64,000 nucleotides of DNA from Thioalkalivibrio sp. ALJT (lineage in GTDB: Bacteria; Pseudomonadota; Gammaproteobacteria; Ectothiorhodospirales; Ectothiorhodospiraceae). The DNA lies in contig NZ_KB907129.1 in assembly GCF_000381825.1 (NCBI RefSeq), positions 1 to 64,000 of the forward strand, in the 5' to 3' direction. The notes beneath the pieces were generated by a model, which had not been told where the DNA came from, did not search any database, and was given only the letters and a program-made list of their open reading frames with translations. Both the position numbers and the translations under genes were made by a program. This document shows, piece by piece, positions 40,750-50,586 of this stretch. Every line of letters begins with the position of its first letter. The first letter of the stretch is position 1.

Positions 40750-41493
40750 CTAGTGTACGTCTTTCCAGTACTCCTTTTTCAAGAAGTAGGCAAGGATCGT
40801 GAAGATCCCGAGGAAAATCAGGACGTACAGGCCGATCCGCTGGCGGTCCAGCTGCATCGGCTCACCCATGTAGGAGAGGTAAGTGACGATATCGCGCACG
40901 GCCCGGTCATACTCGCTCGGGGTCATCTTGCCCGAACGGACCAGCTCCAGGCGCTCGTTACCATCCTCGTCCACCACCTTCTCCTGCCAGCCCTGCAATT
41001 CCCACAGGATGTGCGGCATACCGACATTGCTGAACTGGGTGTTGTTGGCGCCCAGCGGACGCGATTCGTCCACATAGAAGCTCTTCAGGAAGGTGTAGAC
41101 CCAGTCCTCACCGTGGATGCGGGTGGTCATGGTCAGGTCGGGCGGGACCACGCCGAAGGCCTCTTCGCCATAGGCCTCGCCCATCGCGTTCTTCATGAGC
41201 GAGCCGACACCCACCGGGTCGCCATCTTCATCGGTAATAAAGATGAAGTTGTCTTCCATGTGCTGGTCGGTCAGCCCGATGTCGCGTGCCACACGGTTAT
41301 AACGCATGTACTCGGTGCTGTGACAGCCCATGCAGTAGTTCATGTACAGGTTGGCGCCGCGCTGCAGCGCAGCCTGGTCGGTTACGTCGATGTTGGCCTT
41401 CTGCAGCTCGCCGCTACCCCCGGCCGCCGAAGCGGCCGGGACGGTGAACAGGGCCGCGGCGGCCAGGAACGTAGTTGCAATCAGCGTTTTCAT
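40750..41493 (-). CDS. petC: Cytochrome c1 of the bc1 complex
   Basis: Cytochrome c1 passes electrons from the Rieske centre to soluble cytochrome c. The 247-residue protein has a cleavable signal peptide (LIATTFLAAAALFTVPAASA), the haem site CMGCH, and a C-terminal anchor helix (IGLYVLIFLGIFTILAYFL) followed by a basic tail. Its ATG overlaps the petB stop as ATGA-type coupling. It ends about 92 bases before the repeat element that separates it from sspA. Confidence 0.96.
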   Translation of the reverse strand: MKTLIATTFLAAAALFTVPAASAAGGSGELQKANIDVTDQAALQRGANLYMNYCMGCHSTEYMRYNRVARDIGLTDQHMEDNFIFITDEDGDPVGVGSLMKNAMGEAYGEEAFGVVPPDLTMTTRIHGEDWVYTFLKSFYVDESRPLGANNTQFSNVGMPHILWELQGWQEKVVDEDGNERLELVRSGKMTPSEYDRAVRDIVTYLSYMGEPMQLDRQRIGLYVLIFLGIFTILAYFLKKEYWKDVH

Positions 41494-42902
41494 TACGAAG
41501 TCACCCTTTCCGGAACGGCACGGTCACGGCCCAGGCCACGCGCAAAGGCGGGGGCCACCATGGTCACGAATAGATACACGGTCGGAATCAGCCAGGACCA
41601 CATGATCAGACTCGCGTCACTCGGATCGAAACGCAGGATGTCGTAGATCGTGTAGATACCCACCACCACGGCGAATGCGATCAGGCTGAAGACCACGGAG
41701 CGCTCCTTGCTGAGGAACCACAGCAGGAAGAAGAACGCGAAGTAGACCGTGGACCAGCGCAGGCTCATCTCGCTAACCTCGGTGGTGGCCTGCTGCAGAC
41801 CCAGCCAGCCGAGGATCACGAAGGCCACCACGAACACGCCCAGGTTGAACTTGGCCGCGAACGAACGGTAGCGCATCGACAGTACCGGGTTGCGATCCAG
41901 CCAGGGGATAAAGAACAGCATCATCACCGCGGCACCCATGGCCACAACGCCGAGGAACGGGTCCGGGACCGAACGCAGCACCGAGTACATCGAGGTGAAG
42001 TACCAGACCGGCGGGATCAGATCCGGGGTCACCAGCGGGTCGGCCGGAATCATGTTGTCCGGCTTCAGGAACAGGCCACCACCGGTCGGGAAGAAGAACA
42101 TGATCACGGCGAAGACCATCAGGAACACGCCGACGCCGACCAGATCCTTCACCGAGTAGTACGGGTGGAACGGGATACCATCCTTCGGGATGCCGTTCTC
42201 GTCCTTGTTCTCCTTGATGTTGATGCCGTCCGGGTTGTTGGAGCCCACTTCGTGCAGCGCAATGATATGCGCGGCCACCAGCAGGATCAGCACCAGCGGC
42301 AGGGCAATCACGTGCAGTGCGAAGAAGCGGTTCAGCGTGGCATCGGAGAGCAGGAAGTCACCGCGAATCCAGGTCACCAGATCCGGCCCGATGTACGGGA
42401 TGGTCTGGAACAGGTTCACAATCACCTGGGCGCCCCAGTAGGACATCTGACCCCACGGCAGCAGGTAGCCGGCGAAGGCCTCGGCCATCAGCACCAGGTA
42501 GATCAGCACACCGAAGATCCAGATCAACTCGCGCGGCTTCTTGTAGGAGCCATACATGAGTGCCCGGAACATGTGCAGATAGACGACCACGAAGAACATC
42601 GAGGCGCCGGTGGAATGCATGTAGCGAATCAACCAGCCCCACTCCACGTCGCGCATGATGTACTCAACCGACGCGAACGCGAGTTCCGCATCAGGTTTGT
42701 AGAACATGGTCAGGAAAATGCCGGATACGATCTGGATGACCAGCACCAGCAGGGCCAGCGAGCCGAAGAAATACCAGAAATTGAAGTTCTTCGGTGCATA
42801 GTACTGAGCCAGATGTTCGTTCCACATCTGGGAGAGCGGGAAGCGGGCGTCGACCCAGCCCAGCAGACCGCCCTGGATCTTGGTATCAGGATTGCTGGCC
42901 AT
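41493..42902 (-). CDS. petB: Cytochrome b of the bc1 complex
   Basis: The integral quinol-oxidising subunit with two b haems. The 469-residue protein has the haem-ligand helices with HSTGASMFFVVVYLHMFRAL and LHVIALPLVLILLVAAHIIALH, the Qo-site motif DPLVTPDLIPPVWYF (a PDLIPPVWY version of PEWY) and about ten hydrophobic segments. The C-terminal part is longer than in mitochondrial cytochrome b, with two extra hydrophobic helices. It overlaps petC and petA. Confidence 0.96.
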   Translation of the reverse strand: MASNPDTKIQGGLLGWVDARFPLSQMWNEHLAQYYAPKNFNFWYFFGSLALLVLVIQIVSGIFLTMFYKPDAELAFASVEYIMRDVEWGWLIRYMHSTGASMFFVVVYLHMFRALMYGSYKKPRELIWIFGVLIYLVLMAEAFAGYLLPWGQMSYWGAQVIVNLFQTIPYIGPDLVTWIRGDFLLSDATLNRFFALHVIALPLVLILLVAAHIIALHEVGSNNPDGINIKENKDENGIPKDGIPFHPYYSVKDLVGVGVFLMVFAVIMFFFPTGGGLFLKPDNMIPADPLVTPDLIPPVWYFTSMYSVLRSVPDPFLGVVAMGAAVMMLFFIPWLDRNPVLSMRYRSFAAKFNLGVFVVAFVILGWLGLQQATTEVSEMSLRWSTVYFAFFFLLWFLSKERSVVFSLIAFAVVVGIYTIYDILRFDPSDASLIMWSWLIPTVYLFVTMVAPAFARGLGRDRAVPERVTS

Positions 42903-43504
42903 TAGATCGCCTCCCCGTCTTCGTCTTCACCAACGACAAGCAAGGTGTCCGTGCGGTACATGTGCCGCGGCACCACCAGGTTGGTGGCCGCCGGCATGTT
43001 GCGGTAAACGCGCCCGGCAAGGTCGAAACGCGAGCCGTGGCAACCGCACAGCCAGCCGCCCTGCCAGTCAGCGCCCATCTCGGGGTCACCAATCTCGGGA
43101 CGGTAGCTCGGCGAGCAGCCCAGATGGGTACAGATACCGATCACGACCAGGATCTCCGGCTTGCGCGAACGGAATTCGTTCTGCGCGTATTCCGGCTGCT
43201 GGCTCTCCACTTCGGAGTCGGGGTCACGCAGGCGATCGGCCACTTCGGCCAAACCGGCGATCATCTCATCGGTACGCCGCACCACCCAGATCGGCTGACC
43301 GCGCCATTCGACGCTGACACGCTGACCGGGCTCGACAGCGGACACGTCGAACTCGACAGGGGCCCCGGCTGCCTGAGCGCGTGCGCTGGGCTGCAAGGAC
43401 GCCAGGAACGGGGCCGCAACTGCGGCGACCCCGGCTCCGCCTACGACGGATGTCGCGGCGACGAGGAACCGGCGACGGCCTCGGTTTACGCCTTGGTTTG
43501 CCAT
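42902..43504 (-). CDS. petA: Rieske iron-sulfur subunit of the bc1 complex
   Basis: The Rieske protein carries the mobile 2Fe-2S centre. The 200-residue product starts with a Tat-type N-terminus (NRGRRRFLVAATS plus a hydrophobic anchor), and the cluster ligands are in CTHLGC and CGCHGS. I chose ATG 43504, behind GGAGAGAC, because the open frame upstream adds an unrelated stretch. First gene of petABC. Confidence 0.96.
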   Translation of the reverse strand: MANQGVNRGRRRFLVAATSVVGGAGVAAVAAPFLASLQPSARAQAAGAPVEFDVSAVEPGQRVSVEWRGQPIWVVRRTDEMIAGLAEVADRLRDPDSEVESQQPEYAQNEFRSRKPEILVVIGICTHLGCSPSYRPEIGDPEMGADWQGGWLCGCHGSRFDLAGRVYRNMPAATNLVVPRHMYRTDTLLVVGEDEDGEAI

Positions 43505-43751
43505 GTTTGTCTCTCCAAACAACGTGTTGAAATCGTGGTACCGCGACCGCACAGCAATCGTGCAGCCGGCACGAGAAGGCCTGCGGCATCCGCGCGCGGG
43601 CCCATCTGGGCGAGCTGTAAAATCCGATAGAATTCCCGAACACGCTAATAAGGTCAAGTAGATTACTGCCTTAAAACCGGGCGCCGCACACGGGAAGGAA
43701 ACCGGAAAAACCCTATAAGTATATGATTATTAATACACTTGTGCTGGGGCC
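43505..43751 (-). promoter_or_regulatory. petABC leader and probable promoter region
   Basis: A 247-base gap that includes a markedly AT-rich stretch (about 43713-43742), unusual in this GC-rich window. On the minus strand it contains TATACT (43723-43718) as a -10 candidate and, closer to petA, TTGACC (near 43645) as a -35 candidate without a good -10 box. The start point cannot be fixed by eye, but this is the only space for a pet promoter. Confidence 0.45.
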
Positions 43752-43770
43752 AAAAAAGCCCTGACAGGGC
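43752..43770 (-). terminator. Intrinsic terminator behind the NIF3/YbgI gene
   Basis: On the minus strand GCCCTGTCAGGGC (43770-43758) forms a short stem-loop followed directly by six T residues (43757-43752). It lies 90 bases past the stop codon of the NIF3-like gene and ahead of the petABC promoter region. Confidence 0.7.
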
Positions 43771-43837
43771 ACAGCCTGCACCGCCATGAGCCAAAGGCCC
43801 GCGTGCCCGTTCAGGAAGCCGGGCGGGCAGACTTCAG

Positions 43838-43854
43838 GGAGACACGGATCCGCA
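43838..43854. repeat. Solitary MITE-type end
   Basis: GGAGACACGGATCC matches the left end of copy 1 (GGAAACACGGATCC) at 13 of 14 positions. No second end is visible within 350 bases. It lies just past the stop codon of the NIF3-like gene, preceded by TCAG. Could be a relic of a deleted element or chance. Confidence 0.4.
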
Positions 43855-43859
43855 TTCCT

Positions 43860-44609
43860 TCAGGCGGGGTTGTCGATATCGATGAACTGGTGCTCGAGAT
43901 CGAAACGTTCGGCACACCAGCGCCCGAGGGCCTGCACGCCGTAGCGTTCGGTGGCGTGGTGCCCGGCGGCAAAGTAATGCACGCCCAGTTCCCGCGCCTC
44001 ATGGGTCGTCTGTTCGGAGATCTCCCCACTCAGGTAAGCATCCACGCCCAGCGCAGCCGCCGAGGTGAGCAGCGACTGAGCACCCCCGGTGCACCAGGCA
44101 ATGCGACGGATCGGGTGATCGCCCGCCTCCACACAGAGGGCCTCGCGTCCGAGGACCTGTCCAAGCTGCGTCTGCAGATCGCCGGTGCTCATCGGCCGCA
44201 CCGGGAAACCGACCTGACCAACCCCGTCCTCGCGCAACGGGGCCTCCACCGTGAAACCCAGGCGCTCGGCAAGCTGGGCGTTGTTTCCCAGCACCGGGTG
44301 GGCATCCAGCGGCAGATGGTAGGCCACGAGATTGATGTCGTGCGCGAGCAGCTGGCGCATCCGCTCGCGCTTCATGCCGGTAATCACCTGCGGCTCGCCC
44401 TTCCAGAAGTAACCATGGTGGACCAGAATCAGGTCAGCGTCGGCCGCCACCGCAGCCTCCACCAGCGCCCGCGATGCGGTCACCCCGCTGATAATCCGAC
44501 GGATTTCCCGGCGTCCCTCCACCTGCAGACCATTCGGGCAGTAGTCGCGGAATGCCTCCGGCTGCAACTCCGCATTCATTGCCTGCATCAGTTCATTGCG
44601 ATCGACCAC
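43860..44609 (-). CDS. NIF3/YbgI family dinuclear-metal protein
   Basis: A 249-residue member of the NIF3/YbgI family, toroidal hexamers with a dinuclear metal site. The metal-binding histidines appear in LVHHGYFWKG and HLPLDAHPVLGNNAQL, and late in GHHATERYG. It matches E. coli YbgI in length and motifs. Annotated elsewhere as GTP cyclohydrolase I type 2, but the substrate is unsettled. GTG at 44609 is my start, giving VVDRNELMQAMNAEL; the longer open frame runs into the divergent protease gene. Confidence 0.9.
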   Translation of the reverse strand: MVDRNELMQAMNAELQPEAFRDYCPNGLQVEGRREIRRIISGVTASRALVEAAVAADADLILVHHGYFWKGEPQVITGMKRERMRQLLAHDINLVAYHLPLDAHPVLGNNAQLAERLGFTVEAPLREDGVGQVGFPVRPMSTGDLQTQLGQVLGREALCVEAGDHPIRRIAWCTGGAQSLLTSAAALGVDAYLSGEISEQTTHEARELGVHYFAAGHHATERYGVQALGRWCAERFDLEHQFIDIDNPA

Positions 44610-44653
44610 GTCCGAAACCCCCGATTGGATCCATGATTCGGTATATTCGGCAT

Positions 44654-45766
<1,113 letters not shown>

Positions 45767-45778
45767 CGCCCGCGCCGG

Positions 45779-46687
45779 TTACCCGCTGGCCGGCGAACTC
45801 ACTGTGGTCAGCACTGCGGTCAACAGGAGGATGCCGGCGACGAGGACTCCCTCGAGCGCGATACTGCGCCGCAGTCGCGGCGGGGCCAGCGGCTCGCCCC
45901 GCTCGAACGCCGGCACCAGGCGCCACTTGTTCGCGGCCGCCAGCAGCAGGAGCAATCCCACAATCAGGACCTTGCCGATCAGGAACTGCCCATAGCCCGT
46001 GGTGAGCAATGGCGTAACACCGCCCAGCAGCAAGGCCGCCAGCACCACACCGGCCAGCACCAGCAGCCCGACCCCGAACACCGCCACCTGGCCAAAGCGC
46101 GCCAGGATGCGCGCGGCATCACGACCCGCCGGCGGGTGCCCCGCCAGGCGATACAGCGGCCACAACGAACCGATCCAGAAGGCCGCGGCCAGCAGATGAA
46201 ACACCAGCAGACCACCCAGCAGGACACGCGGCTCGTCGACCGTGTGCCCGACCTGCACGAAGGCGAGCATCACCAGCAATACGCCGGCAAGGCTGAGACC
46301 GTAGCCCAGCCCCGGCAGCCGCCGGGCATCCAGCAGGATCGCCTGCACCAGCAACAAACCGGTCACGGCCAGGATTAGCCGGGTTCCCTGCGCCCCCTCG
46401 AACACCATGCCGAGCAGCATCGGGTCGAAGGCGGCCGCACCATTGCCACCCCCGAGGTATCCGGCCTGCAGTGGCCACTGGACCAGGGCCAGCACGATCG
46501 CGACCCAGGCCGCGATCGCACCCATGCGGCTGGCCGCCCGACGCTCCGGATCGGGCAGATCCGGAAATGCCAGGCGAAACAGCACCGCCCCGGCCGCCAG
46601 CAGGGCACCGGCATAGAATCCGGTCGCCACCAGGATCATGGCGACCGTCCAGGCATCCACACCGGTCAGCGCGGACAACCAGGCCAC
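45779..46687 (-). CDS. copD: CopD-family copper import/resistance membrane protein
   Basis: A polytopic inner-membrane protein of about 302 residues with eight or so hydrophobic segments, starting with WTVAMILVATGFYAGALLAAG and including the conserved FHLLAAAFWIGSLWPLYRL helix. CopD works with CopC in copper uptake or resistance. The open frame extends into a repeat element at 46694, which borders the coding region, so the true start is unclear: GTG 46687 lies two bases beyond the CTAG flank, GTG 46660 gives VDAWTVAM, closer to relatives. No good ribosome site is visible for either. Confidence 0.82.
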   Translation of the reverse strand: MAWLSALTGVDAWTVAMILVATGFYAGALLAAGAVLFRLAFPDLPDPERRAASRMGAIAAWVAIVLALVQWPLQAGYLGGGNGAAAFDPMLLGMVFEGAQGTRLILAVTGLLLVQAILLDARRLPGLGYGLSLAGVLLVMLAFVQVGHTVDEPRVLLGGLLVFHLLAAAFWIGSLWPLYRLAGHPPAGRDAARILARFGQVAVFGVGLLVLAGVVLAALLLGGVTPLLTTGYGQFLIGKVLIVGLLLLLAAANKWRLVPAFERGEPLAPPRLRRSIALEGVLVAGILLLTAVLTTVSSPASG

Positions 46688-46693
46688 GGCTAG

Positions 46694-46960
46694 GGAAACA
46701 CTGATCCATGTACACGCTCGCGCTCGAGTCGCTTTTGCGTGTGAACAAGGCGCGGCGACCGCCGTGCAGTCATTCTGCACAAGGGAGTCGCAACGCCGTG
46801 CGCGCGCAAAAGCGGCCGAGCCCCTTGGGGGTTGGCACCCCAGGTTCCCCGATCCTGCGTTGCGCCGCTTGACCGTAGAATGGCTACGGCGCTGCACGCC
46901 GCGCCTTGTATCGGAAAACCTGGGGTACCAACGCGAGCGTGTACATGGATCAGTGTTTCC
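46694..46960. mobile_element. MITE-like inverted-repeat element, copy 3 (best preserved)
   Basis: A 267-bp non-coding element filling the whole space between copC and copD. The first 29 bases at each end are perfect inverted repeats (starting GGAAACACTGATCCATGTAC), flanked by identical CTAG on both sides (46690-46693 and 46961-46964), a textbook 4-bp target duplication. The right CTAG contains the copC stop codon. Hairpins GTGCAG-TCATT-CTGCAC (46764-46780) and CCGTAG-AATGG-CTACGG (46873-46889). CGCTTTTGCG/CGCAAAAGCG and AAGGCGCGGCG/CGCCGCGCCTT also pair across the element. No coding capacity; the end perfection suggests recent movement. Confidence 0.92.
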
Positions 46961-47329
46961 CTAGTCCTCCACCGTGAAGCGGAAGCTCCCGGACATCATG
47001 TGGCCGTCGCGGGCCAGGCCGCGCCAGCGCACCTCGTAACGACCTGGTTCCAGGTCGCCGGCCGGGCGCACATGGTATTCCTCGGTCGGATCATTGCCGG
47101 GCTGGTCTGCCAGAGAGACCCGACCACGCGGGCCGATCACGTCGAACTGGGTAATGCGCATCGCGCCATCGAAGTGGATCCCGATCTCCTGCGGGGTGCC
47201 CTGCACCGTGGAGCCGTCCTCCGGGACATTCCCCATCTCGCCTTCGTGGGCCAGCAGAGGGGCGGCGAAGGCCAGCAGCAGGGCTGCAAGGGCGGAACGC
47301 AGGGTATCGCGGGTAAAAATCGTCATCAT
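46961..47329 (-). CDS. copC: Copper-binding periplasmic protein CopC
   Basis: CopC is a small periplasmic beta-sandwich that binds copper and hands it to CopD. The 122-residue precursor has a signal peptide ending in LLAH, a CopC domain with IGIHFDGAMRITQFDVIGP, and the C-terminal HMMSGSFRFTVED, the usual family end. The stop codon TAG is the first part of the CTAG next to the repeat element. ATG follows AGAGG. The multicopper oxidase gene lies 106 bases upstream. Confidence 0.9.
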   Translation of the reverse strand: MMTIFTRDTLRSALAALLLAFAAPLLAHEGEMGNVPEDGSTVQGTPQEIGIHFDGAMRITQFDVIGPRGRVSLADQPGNDPTEEYHVRPAGDLEPGRYEVRWRGLARDGHMMSGSFRFTVED

Positions 47330-47435
47330 GTAAGCCTCTAGTTGCTCAAGTGCAGTCGTGTCGTCTGAGAGCCCGCCGGCCGCAGGTCACCGGGGGCCGC
47401 CTTGCGGCGGTCCCGGCACCTGCACCGGTGGAAAC

Positions 47436-48878
47436 TCAGTGGTTGTGGCCGCCGTGGCCGTTGTGTCCTCCATGCCCCCCGTGGCCACCATGGCCGCCGT
47501 GGCCTCCATGCCCGCCATGGGCATCGCGGCTGGGGGTCGGGAGCCGGTCGGAATCCGCATCCGCGACCTTGCCGCGGCGCACCGGATTGCCGAAATCCGG
47601 ATCGCTGCTCACACGGCGGGCCACCTCCCCGTCCGGGTGCCAGTACCAGCCCGGGTCACGGAAGTCCCCGGGCTCGAGGTCGTCGCGGACCTTGATCAGG
47701 GTGAACATGCCGCCCATGCCAATGTTGCCGAACGGCCCGTGGCCCATGCCCATCGCCAGGGTGTTTTCCGGGCCCGGCATGTGGCCACCGTCGGTGTGGT
47801 CCTGGTGATCCGCCATGCCGTGCTCGCCCATGGCCATGTAGCCCGGCAGGATGCTGCGGATCTCTTCCTCGATACCGGACTGATCGACCCCCAGCGGGTT
47901 GGCGATGCCGTGCCCCATCGGGTTCATGGTGTGGTGGGTCATGTGGCAGTGGAACGCCCAGTCGCCCGGCGGTGCCGTGAACTCGATATCGCGGGTCTGG
48001 CCGACCGCGACGATCTCGGTTGTCTCCTTGCGCCACTGCTCGCGCGGCCAGCGCCCGCCATCGGAGCCGGTCACCTCGAACGACACCCCGTGCACATGCA
48101 TCGGGTGGTTCCACATCGAAAGGTTGCCCATGCGGATGCGGACCCGCTCGCCGGTCTTCGCCACCAGCGAGTCGATGGCCGGGAACACCTTGGAGTTCAT
48201 CGACCACAGATCGAAGTCCACCATGATCGACGGATCGGGCGTGCGGGTACCGGGATGCAGGCCCCAGTTGTGCAGCAGGATCGCGTAGTCACGATCCACC
48301 GGTTCGATCTCGCCGTCCTTCGGGTGGATGATGAACATCCCCATCATCCCCATCGCCATCTGCACCATCTCGTCGGCATGCGGGTGGTACATGTGCGTGC
48401 CGTGCTGGTTCAGCTCGAACTCGTAGACGAAGGTCTCGCCCGGGTGGATCGGCGGCTGGGTCACGCCCTTTACGCCGTCCATGCCCGAGGGCAGATGGAT
48501 GCCGTGCCAGTGCACCGAGGTGTATTCCGGCAGGCGGTTGGTCACATAGATGCGGACCTTGTCGCCCTCCACCGCCTCGATGGTCGGCCCCGGCGTGGTG
48601 CCGTTGTAGCCCCAGCACTTGGCCATCGAGCCGGGCGCGAACTCGTGCTCGATCTCCTCGGCGACCAGGTGGAACTCCTTCACGCCGTTGTTCATCTCGT
48701 ACGGCAGGGTCCAGCCGTTCGGCGTATGCACCGGCATGTAGCCCTGTTCGGTGCGCTCGCCGGGCGTGGTTTCGCCCTGGTTGTGGTGCTCGTGACCCGT
48801 TTCGGCCATCACCCGGGTCAGGGTGGTTGCCGGCAGCATTGCCGCGCCGGCGGCCAGCAGGAAATTACGCCGTTTCAT
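47436..48878 (-). CDS. CopA-like multicopper oxidase with a Gly-His tail
   Basis: A periplasmic multicopper oxidase of 480 residues with a Tat-like start (MKRRNFLLAAGAAML). All four copper-ligand motifs are present: HWHGIH, YHPHAD, HPMHVHG and HCHMTHHTMNPM. The C-terminus is a Gly-Gly-His repeat (about six units, then GHNGHGGHNH) likely to bind copper. It probably oxidises Cu(I) in the periplasm. Its ATG overlaps the upstream TolC-like stop as TGATG, implying translational coupling. Confidence 0.92.
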   Translation of the reverse strand: MKRRNFLLAAGAAMLPATTLTRVMAETGHEHHNQGETTPGERTEQGYMPVHTPNGWTLPYEMNNGVKEFHLVAEEIEHEFAPGSMAKCWGYNGTTPGPTIEAVEGDKVRIYVTNRLPEYTSVHWHGIHLPSGMDGVKGVTQPPIHPGETFVYEFELNQHGTHMYHPHADEMVQMAMGMMGMFIIHPKDGEIEPVDRDYAILLHNWGLHPGTRTPDPSIMVDFDLWSMNSKVFPAIDSLVAKTGERVRIRMGNLSMWNHPMHVHGVSFEVTGSDGGRWPREQWRKETTEIVAVGQTRDIEFTAPPGDWAFHCHMTHHTMNPMGHGIANPLGVDQSGIEEEIRSILPGYMAMGEHGMADHQDHTDGGHMPGPENTLAMGMGHGPFGNIGMGGMFTLIKVRDDLEPGDFRDPGWYWHPDGEVARRVSSDPDFGNPVRRGKVADADSDRLPTPSRDAHGGHGGHGGHGGHGGHGGHNGHGGHNH

Positions 48879-50455
48879 CAGTGATGCCCTCCGTGACCGT
48901 CGTCGCCGTGGTCACCGTGATCGCCATGGTCATGATCCTCGTGATCTCCGTGATCCCCGTGATCTCCGTGATCCCCGTGATCCCCGTGATCCCCGTGGTC
49001 ACCGTGATCCCCGTGGTCACCGTGGTCACCGTGGTCACCGTGGTCACCGTGGTCACCGTGGCCATGATGGTCGTGATCCATCGCCGACGGGTCATGCTCC
49101 AGCGCATCGGTGTCGAGATAGCCCTCGTCACCCGGCGCCCCGCCCGGCAGCTCGCCGGCCACCGTAAAGGCCAGATCCACCCGGGCCCGCCAGTAGTCAC
49201 CCAGCGCGGCCACCGCGCGCTGCCAGTCGGCCAGTTCTTCCTGCTTGGTCACCAGCAGGTCGAAGACATCGTCGAACATGAAGTTCACGCGCTCCTGCAT
49301 GCGCTCCTGCTCGATCTCGCGGGCCGGCAGCAGTTCGTAGCGCTTGGTGCCGAACTTGTCGCGGTGATGGGCCAGGCGCACGTAGTGCTGGTGCACATCG
49401 GCGGTGACCGCCTGCTCCAGCCGGGCCCGGCGGGCCTCGCCGTCCGAAAGCCGCGCCTCGGCGCGGGCGATGCCGGCCTGGTTCTGGCTGAAGATCGGCA
49501 GGGTGAAGGAGATGCCACCGCCCCACAGGCGGGTGCCGTCGCTCTCGCGCTCGAACTCGATACCGGGCTCGATGTCACCCAGCCAGCGATAGCGCCGCAC
49601 CAGGGCCACGCCCTCGGTGAGCCCCTCCAGGGCGTGATCCAGGGCGCGCAGATCCAGACGCTGTTCCAGGGCCTGCTCGACCAGGGAGTCGCGATCCTCC
49701 ACGCCGGCCAGCGGCAGCGGCAGCTTGCCGGGGACCTCCCAGCCATCCACCTGGCCGGGCAGCCCCATCAGGTGGGCCAGGCGCAGACGGGTCTCGCGCT
49801 CGCGCTGCCGCGCATCCTCGAGCTTCAGCCGGGCCTCGGCCGCACGGATGCGCAACTGGGCCCGCTTCAGGTCGGGGATGTTGCCGGCGTCATAGAAGCG
49901 CTCGCCCAGCAGCGCACCGAGATCCGCGGCACGGGTCTCCAGCGCCTGCACATGGGCCCGCTGGCGTGCAGCCACCGCGTCATACCAGGCACGCTCGGTG
50001 TCCGAGGCCAGGGCCACCATCCCCTCGGCCAGTTGCAGACGAGTGGATTCCCAGTGGGATTCGGCAATCTCCTGACGCGCACTACGCATCAGCAGACCGG
50101 AAATGCCCCAGGCCAGGCCAACCCCCGTCTCGTTGCCGCCACCACCCTCGGGACGCATCACCGACAGCGACAGAGAGGGGTTGGAGAACTGGGCCGCCTC
50201 GACCACGTCGGCAGCCGTCAGATCCAGCTTGGCGTAGGCCTGCTGCATGCGCGGGTTGCGCCACAGGGCCTGGTGAATGGCCGCCTCGAGCGTCAGCTCG
50301 CCGGAGGGTCGGGGCATCTCCGACCCGGGCAGGTCGATCCCCTGTACCGAGATGTCCTCCGCCAGCTCGGAGCGGTCCAGCTCGGGCGCGGTGACCGCGC
50401 AACCGGCGAGGAACAGCACCGATACGACGGGGAGCAGCAATCGGGTTGCTCGCAT
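48878..50455 (-). CDS. TolC-like outer-membrane lipoprotein with a His-rich C-terminal tail
   Basis: A 525-residue outer-membrane efflux-type protein. It has a lipoprotein signal ending LFLAGC, followed by the two-fold TolC repeat (from LTLEAAIHQALWRNP and again from ALEGLTEGVALVRRY) with long heptad helices. The last 75 or so residues are Asp, Gly and His only, with about a dozen GDH units. Such tails are typical of copper- or nickel-binding proteins. No RND pump or adaptor gene is adjacent; the partner appears to be the coupled multicopper oxidase. ATG 50455 follows GGAG. Confidence 0.88.
   Translation of the reverse strand: MRATRLLLPVVSVLFLAGCAVTAPELDRSELAEDISVQGIDLPGSEMPRPSGELTLEAAIHQALWRNPRMQQAYAKLDLTAADVVEAAQFSNPSLSLSVMRPEGGGGNETGVGLAWGISGLLMRSARQEIAESHWESTRLQLAEGMVALASDTERAWYDAVAARQRAHVQALETRAADLGALLGERFYDAGNIPDLKRAQLRIRAAEARLKLEDARQRERETRLRLAHLMGLPGQVDGWEVPGKLPLPLAGVEDRDSLVEQALEQRLDLRALDHALEGLTEGVALVRRYRWLGDIEPGIEFERESDGTRLWGGGISFTLPIFSQNQAGIARAEARLSDGEARRARLEQAVTADVHQHYVRLAHHRDKFGTKRYELLPAREIEQERMQERVNFMFDDVFDLLVTKQEELADWQRAVAALGDYWRARVDLAFTVAGELPGGAPGDEGYLDTDALEHDPSAMDHDHHGHGDHGDHGDHGDHGDHGDHGDHGDHGDHGDHGDHGDHGDHEDHDHGDHGDHGDDGHGGHH
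48941..49060. repeat. Nine-base tandem repeat coding for the GDH tail
   Basis: About 13 copies of a 9-bp unit inside the TolC-like gene, in two sub-blocks: GTGATCCCC-type units (left) and GTGGTCACC-type units (right). The blocks encode the same Gly-Asp-His tripeptide with different codons, so the array grew by separate local expansions. Length changes by slippage would add or remove whole GDH units without a frameshift. Confidence 0.9.
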
Positions 50456-50586
50456 CGTGAAAATCTCCTTGATCGGACTTCGATTCCGCATCCCGCGCGA
50501 ACGCGCGACACGGCCTTGCCGTCCGCCCGTGCCGGGTGGAACCCGGACGCGCGGACAGCCCCGGCGCTCGGGCCGGTACAGTCAGA

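Noticed and set aside
46688-46897. N-terminal extension of CopD through the repeat element
   Set aside because: The extra residues come from the inverted repeat, which occurs in other contexts, and CopD proteins have no such segment.
48890-49080. Possible CRISPR array from regular short repeats
   Set aside because: The repeats are 9 bp, contiguous, without spacers, and encode the GDH tail of the TolC-like protein.
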